Below, piece after piece: positions 25,905-35,260 of a stretch of DNA of 64,000 nucleotides (position 1 is the first letter of the stretch; each line of letters starts with the position of its first letter). A program made the translations under genes and the position numbers. Under the pieces are notes generated by a model. That model worked only from the letters and a program-made list of their open reading frames with translations. It had not been told where the DNA came from and ran no database searches. The stretch comes from Thermoanaerobacter wiegelii Rt8.B1 (GTDB lineage Bacteria; Bacillota; Thermoanaerobacteria; Thermoanaerobacterales; Thermoanaerobacteraceae). The stretch is from NCBI RefSeq assembly GCF_000147695.2, contig NC_015958.1, forward strand, positions 288,501 to 352,500. The letters run 5' to 3'.

Positions 25905-27095
25905 TTGAAGGAATTTATTCGCCATTTAAAAGAATTTTTGAAAGATCATGTAAGAGATTATGCTATGTTTATAGCACTTTTTGCAATAATGGCTGTTTTT
26001 GCGGCCCTCTCTGGCGGCGATTTTTTATCACCTGTTAATATTAGTAATCTTGTGGATCAGACGGGATATATAGCTGTTCTTGCAATTGGAGAAACTTTAA
26101 TTATTGTTATACGACATATTGACCTTTCTGTAGGATTTTTGTCTGGATTTTTAGGAGCAATTGCAGCTATATTGATGCAATTTTATCACTTTTCTGCTTT
26201 ATCAGCCATTATAATAGTGCTAGGATTAGGAACATTAGCTGGATTACTAAACGGTTCGCTAGTAACCTACTTAAGAATCCCATCTTTTGTTGCTACTTTA
26301 GCAGGTTGGTTAGCTTATCGTGGCGCTCTTTTGTTGGCTACAAAAGGATCTGGAACTATTATAATTACCAATAAAACTTTTAATGCTATAGGCAATGGTT
26401 TTATTCCAGACTTGCCTTTTATAAATAATATTTTACCTAATTATCATAAGCTTACATTGTTAGTGGGTATTGTAGCAGCAGTGCTAATTGTTTATTTTTC
26501 TCTTAAGAATAGAGCCCAACAAATAAAAAGAGGATTTGATGTACTTCCACTAGACATTTTCCTTATCGAATTGCTTTTTATTGATGCTTTATTGTTATAT
26601 ATAACTTTTATTTTAGCAGCTCATCGAGGGATTTCATGGACCCTTGTAATTATGATAATTACCACAGTTATTTATAGTTTTATTACTAATAGAACCGTTT
26701 TGGGAAGACATATTTATGCAGTAGGTGGTAATCCAGAAGCGGCTGCTTTAAGTGGAATTAATGTGAAAAAAATTACCCTTATTGTCTTTGCTTCGATGGG
26801 TTTTCTTTCAGGTTTATCAGGAATATTGTTTGCTTCCAGACTTCAATCAGCTACAACTACTGCTGGTACTCTTTTTGAACTTTATGCTATTGCTGGAGCT
26901 TATATAGGAGGAGTATCTGCAGCAGGCGGAGTGGGAAAAGTAATCAACTCATTGATTGGAGCATTTGTTATGTCAACTTTGACTAATGGAATGAATCTTC
27001 TAGGGGTGGATATTTCGCTTCAATATATAATTCTTGGAATAGTTTTGGCTGCCGCTGTCATATTTGATGTAGCAACTCGCAGCAAGGAAAGATAA
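25905..27095 (+). CDS. xylH: Xylose ABC transporter, permease
   Basis: A 396-aa CUT2 permease with about ten hydrophobic segments. Family blocks include GETLIIVIRHIDLSVGFLSGFLGA, YLRIPSFVATLAGWLAYRG, the TVLGRHIYAVGGNPEAAALSGINV loop that contacts the ATPase, and GGVSAAGGVGKVINSLIGAFVMSTL. It starts with a TTG codon after AGGAGGG. A strong terminator ends the operon. Confidence 0.94.
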   Translation: MKEFIRHLKEFLKDHVRDYAMFIALFAIMAVFAALSGGDFLSPVNISNLVDQTGYIAVLAIGETLIIVIRHIDLSVGFLSGFLGAIAAILMQFYHFSALSAIIIVLGLGTLAGLLNGSLVTYLRIPSFVATLAGWLAYRGALLLATKGSGTIIITNKTFNAIGNGFIPDLPFINNILPNYHKLTLLVGIVAAVLIVYFSLKNRAQQIKRGFDVLPLDIFLIELLFIDALLLYITFILAAHRGISWTLVIMIITTVIYSFITNRTVLGRHIYAVGGNPEAAALSGINVKKITLIVFASMGFLSGLSGILFASRLQSATTTAGTLFELYAIAGAYIGGVSAAGGVGKVINSLIGAFVMSTLTNGMNLLGVDISLQYIILGIVLAAAVIFDVATRSKER

Positions 27096-27122
27096 AAAAG
27101 ACGGGTATGTCCCGTCTTTTTT
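27094..27122. terminator. Bidirectional terminator between xylH and gcvPB
   Basis: AAAAAAGACGGG (27094-27105) pairs with CCCGTCTTTTTT (27111-27122), loop TATGT. It serves the convergent xylFGH and gcv operons. Confidence 0.82.
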
Positions 27123-27149
27123 ATCCCCCGCTTTTTCAATGGTCCCCCT

Positions 27150-28106
27150 CTATTTGCTCCACTTTAAAACAGGATTTCTTGCAGCCAGTACCTCATCAAC
27201 CCTTCTTACAGGCGTGTTGTGTGGAGCTTCTTTTAAAAGTTGCGGATTTTCTTTTGCTTCCTCTGCTATTTTAATCATTGCTTCAATGAAAGCGTCTAAT
27301 GTTTCTTTACTTTCTGTTTCAGTAGGCTCTACCATTATGGCGCTGTCAACAATTAATGGAAAATATATTGTGGGTGGATGGAAACCGTAGTCTATAAGTC
27401 TTTTAGCTACATCTAATGTTGTGATATCATTGACTTTTTCTAAAAGACCAGCTAAAACAAATTCATGCATGCATACTTTGTCAATAGCGACTTTGTAGTG
27501 ATTTTTGAGTTTTTCTTTAAGATAATTAGCATTTAAAACTGCCATTTCGCTGGCTCTCTTAAGTCCTTCAGCTCCCATAGTTAAAATGTAGGAATAAGCC
27601 TTTATAAGCACATTGAAGTTGCCATAAAAGCTTCTCACTTTTCCAATAGAAAGCGGCCTATCATAGTTTAAGCTATATATGCCGTCTTTAAATTCTATTA
27701 CAGGCACTGGCAAAAAGTCGGCAAGCTCTTTTTTGACACCTACAGGTCCAGAACCCGGGCCACCACCGCCATGAGGTGTAGAGAAGGTCTTGTGAAGATT
27801 TAGATGTACAACGTCAAATCCCATGTCTCCAGGACGCGTAATTCCCATTATAGCATTTAGATTTGCACCATCGTAGTATAGAAGACCTCCTGCTTCGTGT
27901 ATTAATCTTGCGATTTCTACTATGTTCTCTTCAAAAAGCCCCAAAGTACTTGGGTTTGTCAGCATAAGTCCTGCTACTTCATCATTTAAAACAGCCTTTA
28001 AGGCTTCTAAATCTATAGCCCCTTCTTTGTTGGATTTAATTTCAATTACGTCAAAACCTGCAACTGCTGCACTAGCGGGGTTAGTACCATGAGCAGAGTC
28101 TGGCAC
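27150..28106 (-). CDS. gcvPB: Glycine dehydrogenase (decarboxylating) subunit 2, C-terminal frame
   Basis: This frame holds the C-terminal 318 residues of GcvPB, starting at GTG in [20 protein letters not shown], the block immediately before the PLP pocket. The PLP-lysine region [23 protein letters not shown] is intact, as is the C-terminal [21 protein letters not shown]. It is separated from the N-terminal part (28109-28603) by one missing A in a poly-A run (28113-28118). With one more A, or a -1 slip, the frames join as [13 protein letters not shown], the expected family sequence. A sequencing error, a real mutation or slippage could all explain it. Confidence 0.85.
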   Translation of the reverse strand: MPDSAHGTNPASAAVAGFDVIEIKSNKEGAIDLEALKAVLNDEVAGLMLTNPSTLGLFEENIVEIARLIHEAGGLLYYDGANLNAIMGITRPGDMGFDVVHLNLHKTFSTPHGGGGPGSGPVGVKKELADFLPVPVIEFKDGIYSLNYDRPLSIGKVRSFYGNFNVLIKAYSYILTMGAEGLKRASEMAVLNANYLKEKLKNHYKVAIDKVCMHEFVLAGLLEKVNDITTLDVAKRLIDYGFHPPTIYFPLIVDSAIMVEPTETESKETLDAFIEAMIKIAEEAKENPQLLKEAPHNTPVRRVDEVLAARNPVLKWSK

Positions 28107-28108
28107 GA

Positions 28109-28603
28109 TTATTTTTTACGTTTTTTGTCATTTCTGTGTTCGTGATAGGCCTTAATTATCATGAGTCCCGTCAATTCTCCGTGGGCACCTGCAGCAGGCT
28201 GTAATGAAAATTTGTCCATTCCAGTTATTTCAGAGAGCATGTTTTCTAATTCATACATGAGTTTCAAAGCGCCTTGCACAGTTTCTACTGGTTGATAGGG
28301 ATGTAGAGCTGTAAAACCGATAAGGGATGCCATGTCTTCATTTATTTTAGGATTGTACTTCATAGTACAAGAACCTAATGGATAAAAACCCGTATCGACG
28401 CCGTAGTTTTTATTTGACAAAAGGGTGTAATGTCTTATTATGTCTACTTCACTTACTTCGGGAAGCTCTATTTCTTCTTTTCTCATCATTTGTTGCGGAA
28501 GTATGTCTTCTAAAGGTTTTTCTTCTATATCCAACTTAGGGAGAGTGTAGGCTTTTCTTCCTTCCTTTGACAATTCAAATATCAATTTATTGTACTCTTT
28601 CAC
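28109..28603 (-). CDS. gcvPB: Glycine dehydrogenase (decarboxylating) subunit 2, N-terminal frame
   Basis: The first 164 codons of Gcv[19 protein letters not shown] and [26 protein letters not shown] are standard GcvPB blocks. The frame ends at a TAA right after KKRKK, created by a one-base shortage in the A run at 28113-28118. Its start overlaps the stop of gcvPA by 4 nt (ATGA). The complete subunit would span 27150-28603, about 483 residues, the normal family length. Confidence 0.85.
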   Translation of the reverse strand: MKEYNKLIFELSKEGRKAYTLPKLDIEEKPLEDILPQQMMRKEEIELPEVSEVDIIRHYTLLSNKNYGVDTGFYPLGSCTMKYNPKINEDMASLIGFTALHPYQPVETVQGALKLMYELENMLSEITGMDKFSLQPAAGAHGELTGLMIIKAYHEHRNDKKRKK

Positions 28604-29943
28604 ACTATCACCTCCAACAGAGCTTTTAACTCATCAATTTCTTCTTTTGTCCTTTTTTCTGTAAAGGCTAGTAACATTGTATTTTTGTATTTGTCGTAAT
28701 CTCTGTGGAGGTTGTATCCGCCTAATATGCCCTTTTCTAAAAGTTTTTTATTAATTAAGTCTACATCTACATCAGTCTTTAATGCAAATTCCATAAAGAA
28801 GGGCTTGTTAAAAGCAGGTTTATATTTTCCTGATGCGGTAAGCATTGAAAAAGCGTAATGAGCCTTTTGAGTACACTGATAAGCCACTTCTTTTATACCT
28901 TTTTTGCCCATAGTTGCTAGATACACTGCAGCTGTTAAGGCATTTAATGAGTGGTTTGAGCATATATTCGAAGTGGCTTTTTCTCTTCTTATGTGTTGCT
29001 CTCTTGCTTGCAAAGTAAGCACAAAAGCACGTCTACCATCTACGTCTTTTGTCTGGCCTACTATTCTTCCTGGCATTTTCCGCACAAGCTTTTGTGTTGT
29101 AGCTAAAAAACCAAGATAAGGACCACCAAAATTTAATCCATTGCCAAGAGACTGACCGTCTCCTACAGCTATATCTGCGCCAATTTCTCCTGGCGATTTA
29201 AGTATGCCGAGAGGTATTGGATGTACGTAAGTAATGAGCATTGCTTTATTTTCATGGGTTATTTTCTCAATTTCTTGCAGGTCTTCGATGATTCCCATGA
29301 AATTAGGATACTGTACAATTACTGCCGCAGTGTTAGTCCCAATTTCCGCTTTTAATTTTTCTAAATCTGTTACTCCTTCATTATCGTCTATTTCAATTAC
29401 TTGGATATCTCTAAAATGCATATAAGTCTTTAAAACTTTTCGCGTTTCTGGATTTACGGTTTTTGAAACTATTATAGACTTCCTTTTGGTGTTTTCACAA
29501 GCCATAATTGCAGCTTCTGCGCAGGCTGTTGCTCCGTCGTACATTGAAGCGTTTGTGACTTCCATTCCTGTAAGGTTTGTAATCATTGTCTGGTACTCAA
29601 AGATAGCTTGTAGTGTTCCTTGGCTTATTTCTGGCTGGTAAGGAGTGTAGGCTGTGTAGAATTCAGAACGAGATATTATGTGCTTTACCACAGAAGGAAT
29701 GTAATGGTCATATACTCCAGCGCCTAAAAAACTTGTCAGCTCTTCAAGGCTTTTATTTTCTTTTACGTATTTCTTTATGTGAGCTGTAAGCTCTATTTCT
29801 GACATGGGCTTACCTAAATTTAAAGGCCTTTTTAAGCGAACTTCTTGAGGTATGTTTTCAAACAGTTCTTCTATAGAATTTTTTCCTATTGTTTTTAGCA
29901 TTTCTTTTTCGTCATTGGAGGAGGCAGGAAGGTAAGGAAACAT
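28600..29943 (-). CDS. gcvPA: Glycine dehydrogenase (decarboxylating) subunit 1
   Basis: A 447-aa P-protein alpha subunit, the normal length when started at ATG 29943 (GAGGAG site overlapping the gcvH stop region). Blocks include [62 protein letters not shown], and [20 protein letters not shown]. With GcvPB it decarboxylates glycine and passes the aminomethyl group to lipoylated GcvH. It is the third gene of gcvT-gcvH-gcvPA-gcvPB. Confidence 0.94.
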   Translation of the reverse strand: MFPYLPASSNDEKEMLKTIGKNSIEELFENIPQEVRLKRPLNLGKPMSEIELTAHIKKYVKENKSLEELTSFLGAGVYDHYIPSVVKHIISRSEFYTAYTPYQPEISQGTLQAIFEYQTMITNLTGMEVTNASMYDGATACAEAAIMACENTKRKSIIVSKTVNPETRKVLKTYMHFRDIQVIEIDDNEGVTDLEKLKAEIGTNTAAVIVQYPNFMGIIEDLQEIEKITHENKAMLITYVHPIPLGILKSPGEIGADIAVGDGQSLGNGLNFGGPYLGFLATTQKLVRKMPGRIVGQTKDVDGRRAFVLTLQAREQHIRREKATSNICSNHSLNALTAAVYLATMGKKGIKEVAYQCTQKAHYAFSMLTASGKYKPAFNKPFFMEFALKTDVDVDLINKKLLEKGILGGYNLHRDYDKYKNTMLLAFTEKRTKEEIDELKALLEVIV

Positions 29944-29947
29944 GCTC

Positions 29948-30328
29948 TCACTCCTCATCTAAAAATTTTTTATATTCTTCGGCTGTCATCAAATTATCAA
30001 GCTGTGACTTGTCTTTGAGTTCTACTAATGCCATCCAACTGCCATAGGGGTCATTGTTTACTAAAGAGGGGTCGTCAACGATAGCATTGTTTACTTCAAG
30101 TACTTTTCCATCTACAGGTGTGTAAACATCAGATGCAGCTTTTACAGATTCTACAACTCCAAGTACATCGCCAGCCGAGAGTTCTGCACCTACTTCTGGA
30201 AGCTCAATGTACACTATGTTTCCTAAGGAATGCTGTGCATAGTCAGTTATTCCTATGTATGCTTTATCTCCTTCTACTTTGACCCATTCGTGGTCTTTTG
30301 AGTAATACAAGCCTTCTAAAACTTCCAT
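29948..30328 (-). CDS. gcvH: Glycine cleavage system H protein
   Basis: A 126-aa lipoyl carrier. The lipoylated lysine lies in [18 protein letters not shown] (about residue 64), with upstream [24 protein letters not shown] typical of GcvH. It shuttles the aminomethyl group from P to T protein and is re-oxidised by dihydrolipoamide dehydrogenase, encoded across the divergent promoter region at 32965. It follows gcvT by 12 nt with an AGGAGG site. Confidence 0.95.
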   Translation of the reverse strand: MEVLEGLYYSKDHEWVKVEGDKAYIGITDYAQHSLGNIVYIELPEVGAELSAGDVLGVVESVKAASDVYTPVDGKVLEVNNAIVDDPSLVNNDPYGSWMALVELKDKSQLDNLMTAEEYKKFLDEE

Positions 30329-30340
30329 ACCAAAAACCTC

Positions 30341-31447
30341 CTATTTTTTATAATTTTTCTTGTAAAAGTTTTTGCTTATGATTAAAGCCTTAAGTGGCTT
30401 ATTTCTTATCACAATTTCAATTTGATTTCCTAATTGGGCATATTTTGAATCAATCAATGCAAGACCTATATTTTTCTTTAGTGTAGGAGAGAAATACCCT
30501 GTTGTTACATAGCCGATTTTTTGATTGTGAGCACGCACTTCATAACCATGTCTTGGAATTCCATTGTCTATCATTTCAAATCCTACGATTTTACGCTTAA
30601 GCCCTTCTTCTTTTTGCTTTAGTAGAGCATCTTTTCCGATAAAATTGCCCTTGTCAAATTTGACGAAAAACTCAAAACCTGCTTCTAAAGGAGTTATTTC
30701 TTCTGAAAGTTCATTTCCGTATAGAGGTAAACCTGCTTCAAATCTCAAAGTATCTCTTGCACCTAATCCTGCCGGTTTAAGTCCATATTCTTTTCCAACT
30801 TCCACTATTTTTTCCCACAATTCTACTGCGTATTTATTAGGCATGTAAATTTCAAAGCCATCTTCACCCGTATATCCTGTTCTTGATACCAGGCATTCAA
30901 TTCCAGCTATTTTTACATTGTCTTTAAAGCAGAAAAATTTAATTTCTGAAAGATCAGTATCTGTAAGTTTTTGAAGTATTTCTTCTGCTTTTGGGCCTTG
31001 TATGGCAAGTTCTGCTACTTCATCTGAAATGTTTTCTATTTCTACCTCATATACGCCTTTATTGTCTTTCATCCATTTGTAATCCTTTTCTATATTAGCC
31101 GCATTTACAACCAAGTAGAAGTGTTCATCAGAATATTTGTAGACTAATAAGTCATCTACAACGCCGCCATTATAATTGCACATAAAAGTATAAAGGACTT
31201 GATTGCCTTTTAGTTTTGACAAATCATTTGTTATGAGATTTTGCAAAAAGTTAAAAGCTTCTCTTCCTTTTACAGTTATTTCTCCCATGTGAGAAACATC
31301 AAAGAGTCCTGCAGCATTTCTCACTGCTTCGTGTTCAGAGATTATACTTTCAAACTGAACAGGGAGAGCCCATCCTGCAAAGTCAATGATTTTTCCATTA
31401 TATTTTTTGTAAAGTTCAAAAAGAGGTGTTTTTTTGAGGTTATCCAA
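30341..31447 (-). CDS. gcvT: Aminomethyltransferase (glycine cleavage T protein)
   Basis: The first gene of the gcv operon, 368 aa when started at TTG 31447; GTG 31456 would add three residues but sits only 1 nt from the AAAGGG site. Blocks are [56 protein letters not shown] and [20 protein letters not shown], all standard GcvT. It releases ammonia and transfers the methylene group to tetrahydrofolate. Transcription is gated by the upstream glycine riboswitch. Confidence 0.93.
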   Translation of the reverse strand: MDNLKKTPLFELYKKYNGKIIDFAGWALPVQFESIISEHEAVRNAAGLFDVSHMGEITVKGREAFNFLQNLITNDLSKLKGNQVLYTFMCNYNGGVVDDLLVYKYSDEHFYLVVNAANIEKDYKWMKDNKGVYEVEIENISDEVAELAIQGPKAEEILQKLTDTDLSEIKFFCFKDNVKIAGIECLVSRTGYTGEDGFEIYMPNKYAVELWEKIVEVGKEYGLKPAGLGARDTLRFEAGLPLYGNELSEEITPLEAGFEFFVKFDKGNFIGKDALLKQKEEGLKRKIVGFEMIDNGIPRHGYEVRAHNQKIGYVTTGYFSPTLKKNIGLALIDSKYAQLGNQIEIVIRNKPLKALIISKNFYKKNYKK

Positions 31448-31473
31448 ACATACCACACCCTTTCATAAAATTT

Positions 31474-31526
31474 AAAAGAGGAGTTATGATGAGCACAACA
31501 AGAGAATATGCCATCACAACTCCTCT
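31474..31526 (-). terminator. Expression-platform terminator of the glycine riboswitch
   Basis: On the minus strand, the 15-nt arm at 31526-31512 (starting AGAGGAGTTGTGATG) pairs with 31491-31477 (CATCATAACTCCTCT), followed by TTTTAAATTTT. The 5' arm lies immediately after the second aptamer, so ligand-bound aptamers can prevent its folding. Confidence 0.75.
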
Positions 31527-31705
31527 GTTTTTTGACCTGAGAGCTTCTACTTATGTATTGCTCCTTCGGTGCTCTTGCGAGACTTTCCAGAGGTCTATCC
31601 GATAGCGATACTTTTGCCTGAGAGCTTCTATAAAGGCTTGGCGGGCCTTTATATTTCCCCTTCGGCTATCTTTTTACAAAGATATCTCTCGCTATCTTCA
31701 TCTAG
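31527..31705 (-). promoter_or_regulatory. Tandem glycine riboswitch (two aptamers)
   Basis: Read on the minus strand, aptamer 1 (about 31703-31614) contains GCGAGAGATATC, GCCGAAGGGG and GAAGCTCTCAGGCAAAAG. Aptamer 2 (about 31595-31534) contains CTCTGGAAAGTCTCGCAAGA, CACCGAAGGAG and GAAGCTCTCAGGTCAAAA. The repeated CCGAAGG and CTCTCAGG elements are the conserved cores of glycine aptamers, and two in a row are the usual cooperative form. Followed by a terminator hairpin, it should be a transcriptional on-switch that opens gcvTHPAPB when glycine is high. Confidence 0.93.
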
Positions 31706-31741
31706 AACAGTATTAAATTTTTTTAAATATGCTATACTTTT

Positions 31742-31769
31742 ATTATATTATATTCCCTGTAATAGTCAA
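31742..31769 (-). promoter_or_regulatory. Sigma-A promoter of the gcv operon
   Basis: Minus-strand TTGACT (31769-31764), 16-bp spacer, TATAAT (31747-31742). The predicted start is about 30 nt upstream of the first aptamer. It lies back to back with the lipoate ligase start. Confidence 0.7.
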
Positions 31770-31793
31770 TAATCAAAACGAGGAGAGGTGGAT

Positions 31794-32774
31794 ATGTTAT
31801 ATATTTACAATAAGAACACAAATCCCTATTTTAATTTAGCTGCTGAAGAGTACGTTTTAAAAGAATTCCAAGAAGAATGTTTCATGTTATGGAGAAATGA
31901 ACCTAGCATTATAGTAGGCAAAAATCAAAACACATTAGCGGAAATAAATTTGGATTATGTGCGACAACATAAAATTCCAGTTGTCAGAAGATTATCGGGT
32001 GGAGGAGCGGTTTTTCACGACCTCGGCAATTTAAATTTTACTTTTATAGTAAATGAGGATGTCAGCAGTTTCAGTGATTTTAAAAGATTTACACAGCCAA
32101 TTATAGATGTGCTTAGAAAACTTTCTGTTAATGCTGAGTTTTCAGGGAGAAATGACATAACAATTGACGGCAAGAAAATTTCAGGAAATGCGCAGTATTA
32201 TTACAAAAATAGAATATTACACCATGGAACACTTTTGTTTTCTTCCAGCATTACAGATTTGTCAGCAGCACTGAAAGTGCGACCTGTAAAATTTGAAGAT
32301 AAAGGTGTAAAATCTGTGTCTAAAAGAGTTACAAACATAAGTGAGCATCTAAAAGAGCCTATTACAATAGAACAGTTTATAGACCTCGTTATGAATCACA
32401 TTAGAGAACAAACCGGTGGAAGTGAAATGTATGAATTTACGCAGGAAGACATAAAAAAAATAGAGAAATTGGTTAAAGAAAAGTATAGCACATGGGAATG
32501 GAATTTTGGAACATCGCCAGATTACAGTTTTAAAAATGAGAAAAAATTTACTGGTGGCACTGTAGAAATAAATTTAAATGTAGAAAAGGGAATAATAAAA
32601 GATATAAAAATTTATGGAGACTTTTTTGGAAAATACGATGTTTCAGAGGTAGAAAACCTTTTAAAAGGAGTAAAGCATTCAGAAGAAGAGATAAGAAAAG
32701 TGCTTTCAAATATTGACATGAATGATTATTTTGCCAACATAACTGTTGACAATTTAATAGAAGTGATGTTCTGA
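31794..32774 (+). CDS. lplA: Lipoate-protein ligase A
   Basis: A 326-aa protein from ATG 31794 (AGGAGAGG site; in-frame GTG 31788 is too close). Family motifs: YNKNTNPYFNLAAEEYVL, LWRNEPSIIVGKNQN, VVRRLSGGGAVFHDLGNLNFTF (lipoate pocket) and DITIDGKKISGNAQYYYKNRILHHGTLLF, plus a C-terminal accessory domain. It attaches lipoate to GcvH and to the lipoyl domain of the dehydrogenase downstream. Its position between the gcv operon and lpdA shows a dedicated lipoylation module. Confidence 0.93.
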   Translation: MLYIYNKNTNPYFNLAAEEYVLKEFQEECFMLWRNEPSIIVGKNQNTLAEINLDYVRQHKIPVVRRLSGGGAVFHDLGNLNFTFIVNEDVSSFSDFKRFTQPIIDVLRKLSVNAEFSGRNDITIDGKKISGNAQYYYKNRILHHGTLLFSSSITDLSAALKVRPVKFEDKGVKSVSKRVTNISEHLKEPITIEQFIDLVMNHIREQTGGSEMYEFTQEDIKKIEKLVKEKYSTWEWNFGTSPDYSFKNEKKFTGGTVEINLNVEKGIIKDIKIYGDFFGKYDVSEVENLLKGVKHSEEEIRKVLSNIDMNDYFANITVDNLIEVMF

Positions 32775-32799
32775 GAGGTTAAAAATATTTTTAGGTTGT

Positions 32800-32828
32800 T
32801 GAACTCTTAACGGAAAAGTGGTAAAATA
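32800..32828 (+). promoter_or_regulatory. Sigma-A promoter of lpdA
   Basis: TTGAAC (32800-32805), 17-bp spacer, TAAAAT (32823-32828). It leaves a leader of about 130 nt before the lpdA start codon. Confidence 0.55.
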
Positions 32829-32964
32829 TATACAAACGAAATTGTTAAATAATTATCGTTTTTATTTTATCAAATTTAATCCCCTCCCACCAGGGTACAG
32901 TTTGCCAAATGAGATATTGTTAGTGGTCAAAATTACTAAGAAAGACGGAAGTGGAGGTATATTG

Positions 32965-34620
32965 ATGGATATAGAAATAAAGATGCCTGCTTTGTCAGAT
33001 ACCATGAAAAGCGGGCGAATCACAAAATGGTATGTTGAAGAAGGGCAATATGTAGAAAAAGGAGCTTGTTTGTGTGATATAGCAGTAAATAAAATGAGTT
33101 TTGAAGTGTACAGTGATTATGAAGGCATTATTTCAAAAATTGTTTGTCCTGCTGGAACTACAGTCGAGCCAGGGAATATTATTGCAATTATTACACAGTC
33201 TGAAGAAGTCAAGCCTTCCGAGACGCAAAAAGAAATTAAGTATGAATACAAGGAATATGATTTAGCTGTAATAGGGGCAGGTCCTGGAGGATATGTTGCT
33301 GCTATTAAAGCTGCTAAAAAAGGTGCAAAAGTAGCTTTATTTGAAAAAGATAAATTAGGTGGTACCTGTTTAAACAGAGGATGTATACCGACAAAAGCTT
33401 ATGCAAGAATTGCAGAAGTGTATGACATTTTAAAACGAGCTGGAGAATTTGGATTTGATGTAAAAGTAAACTCTTTTGATTATACTCAAGTTGTAAAGAG
33501 AAAAGATGGTATTGTAGGAGAGCTTGTTGAAGGCATTAATGCTTTGCTGAAGGCTAATGGAGTGGACTTGTTTTACGCTGAAGCAAAAGTTGACAAAGAA
33601 AAGAATGTACTATTTGGAGAAAATAAAATTAAAGCGAAAAACATTATTATTGCAACTGGGTCATCACCTGCTGAACTTCCTATTGAAGGCATTAATTCTA
33701 AAAATGTCATGAATAGTGATACTATTCTTGAAATGACCTCTTTGCCACAAAGTTTATGCATTATAGGTGGCGGAGTAATAGGCATGGAATTTGCTTTTAT
33801 AATGAATCAATTTGGAGTAAAAGTGTCAGTTGTTGAAATGATGCCTAATATTCTTCCTACACTTGATAAAAAGATAAGTTCCTCTATTAAATTCGTTGCA
33901 CAAAAAAGAGGAATCAAGATATATACTTCTTCAACAGTTGAGAGAATAGATGAAGAAGAAAACGGTGGGAGTATAGTAACAATTAAGAGTGGAGAGAATA
34001 TAAAACGCATATATACAGACAAGGTATTTGTGTCAATAGGAAGGAAATTAAACACAGATATTGGACCAATTACTGAATTATTAGAATTTGAAGGAAAAGC
34101 TATTAAAGTTGATGAGCACATGAAGACAAATATAGAAGGAGTTTATGCAGTAGGTGATGTCACAGGCAAAATGATGCTGGCTCATGTTGCTTCAGCACAA
34201 GCAGAAGTTGCGGTAGATAATATTTTTGGCGAATCATCTACTTTAGATTATATGAAAATACCTGCAGCAGTGTTTACGGAGCCAGAGATTGGATATTTTG
34301 GTTATACCGAAGAAGAAGCGAGAAAGAAATTTAAAGAAATAAAAGTAGGAAGATTTGATTTCAAACACAATGGAAGAGCTAAAACTTATGGAGAAACAGA
34401 GGGCTTTGCAAAGATAATTTCAAATGAAAATGGAGAAGTAGTTGGTGCATGGGTAGTAGGCAGTGGAGCTTCTGAACTTATTCACATACTTTCAACGGCT
34501 TGTCAGGCGGGAGCAAAAGTAGAAGACCTGAAAAAAGCAGTTTATGCTCACCCAACTAAAAGTGAAACTATTATGGAAGCTGTGAAGGATATTTTTGGTG
34601 AGTCTGTACACAAAGTGTAA
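32965..34620 (+). CDS. lpdA: Dihydrolipoamide dehydrogenase with N-terminal lipoyl domain
   Basis: A 551-aa protein from ATG 32965 (GGAGG at 7 nt); the open frame extends upstream but only through the leader. Residues 1-80 form a lipoyl domain (MPALSDTMKSGRITKWYVEEG) whose modified lysine is in VNKMSFEV. Residues about 95-551 are the E3 flavoenzyme: VIGAGPGGYVAA, redox disulfide GGTCLNRGCIPTKA, NAD site CIIGGGVIGMEFA, FAD site GVYAVGDVTGKMMLAH and catalytic AVYAHPTKSETI with His and Glu. It reoxidises the dihydrolipoyl arm of GcvH, giving NADH. The built-in lipoyl arm may also serve a 2-oxoacid dehydrogenase. Confidence 0.94.
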   Translation: MDIEIKMPALSDTMKSGRITKWYVEEGQYVEKGACLCDIAVNKMSFEVYSDYEGIISKIVCPAGTTVEPGNIIAIITQSEEVKPSETQKEIKYEYKEYDLAVIGAGPGGYVAAIKAAKKGAKVALFEKDKLGGTCLNRGCIPTKAYARIAEVYDILKRAGEFGFDVKVNSFDYTQVVKRKDGIVGELVEGINALLKANGVDLFYAEAKVDKEKNVLFGENKIKAKNIIIATGSSPAELPIEGINSKNVMNSDTILEMTSLPQSLCIIGGGVIGMEFAFIMNQFGVKVSVVEMMPNILPTLDKKISSSIKFVAQKRGIKIYTSSTVERIDEEENGGSIVTIKSGENIKRIYTDKVFVSIGRKLNTDIGPITELLEFEGKAIKVDEHMKTNIEGVYAVGDVTGKMMLAHVASAQAEVAVDNIFGESSTLDYMKIPAAVFTEPEIGYFGYTEEEARKKFKEIKVGRFDFKHNGRAKTYGETEGFAKIISNENGEVVGAWVVGSGASELIHILSTACQAGAKVEDLKKAVYAHPTKSETIMEAVKDIFGESVHKV

Positions 34621-34644
34621 TTTTAACGTCATTTATCTATATGC

Positions 34645-34672
34645 TTTCGAAGCTCTTATAGAGCTTTCGAAA
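34645..34672 (+). terminator. Hairpin downstream of lpdA
   Basis: TTTCGAAGCTCT pairs with AGAGCTTTCGAAA (one bulged T). No long T tract follows, so its termination strength is uncertain. Confidence 0.4.
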
Positions 34673-34707
34673 TACATAAAATTGAAAAATAAAAGGAGGA
34701 GTTTGAA

Positions 34708-35151
34708 ATGGCAATTGAAACCTTTAAAGCAGTTTCAAGAAAATTACCAGAAGGTTTAGCAGTTGAAAGCGAGGTAAGAGGCTTTAAAATAATCTTAGAT
34801 GAGCCTAAAGAATTAGGCGGTACGAATAAAGGAATGAATCCTGTAGAGGCTTTGCTTTGCGCTTTAGGTTCTTGCCAGACGATTGTTGCAGCTGCTTTTG
34901 CAAAGGCAAAAGGTATAGACCTACAAGGCTTTTGGGTTGAATTAGAAGGGGATCTTGATGTAGACGGATTCATGGGAAAAGCTGGTGTAAGACCAGGTTT
35001 TCAAGAGATAAGATTTAAAATGCACATAAAGACAGATGCACCGAAAGAAAAAGTAGAAGAGTTTGCAAAGTTTATAGAAAAGACTTGCCCAGTAGGAGAT
35101 TCTTTAGCAAATCCAGTAAAATTAGTTTTGTCAGATGTGGTCGTTGAATAA
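34708..35151 (+). CDS. OsmC/Ohr-family peroxide-reducing protein
   Basis: A 147-aa protein. The two conserved redox cysteines are present, in LLCALGSCQTIVAAAFAKA and in FIEKTCPVGDSLANP, along with an N-terminal glutamate/arginine region. OsmC-family enzymes reduce organic hydroperoxides by a cysteine pair and are recycled by lipoyl proteins and dihydrolipoamide dehydrogenase. That makes its place directly after lpdA suggestive. The gene has a strong AAAGGAGGAG site and its own terminator. Confidence 0.88.
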   Translation: MAIETFKAVSRKLPEGLAVESEVRGFKIILDEPKELGGTNKGMNPVEALLCALGSCQTIVAAAFAKAKGIDLQGFWVELEGDLDVDGFMGKAGVRPGFQEIRFKMHIKTDAPKEKVEEFAKFIEKTCPVGDSLANPVKLVLSDVVVE

Positions 35152-35152
35152 T

Positions 35153-35195
35153 AATCAAAAGCACTCCACCTTTTTGCGGTGGAGTGCTTTTGATT
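35153..35195 (+). terminator. Strong terminator after osmC
   Basis: An 18-bp perfect stem (35153-35170 with 35178-35195, arms AATCAAAAGCACTCCACC and its complement) with a 7-nt loop. Confidence 0.8.
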
Positions 35196-35260
35196 ATAGA
35201 GGATTTTTAAGATTTTTGTAGAACTATAATAATAAAACTATTGTTTTAGGGGGATTAGAG

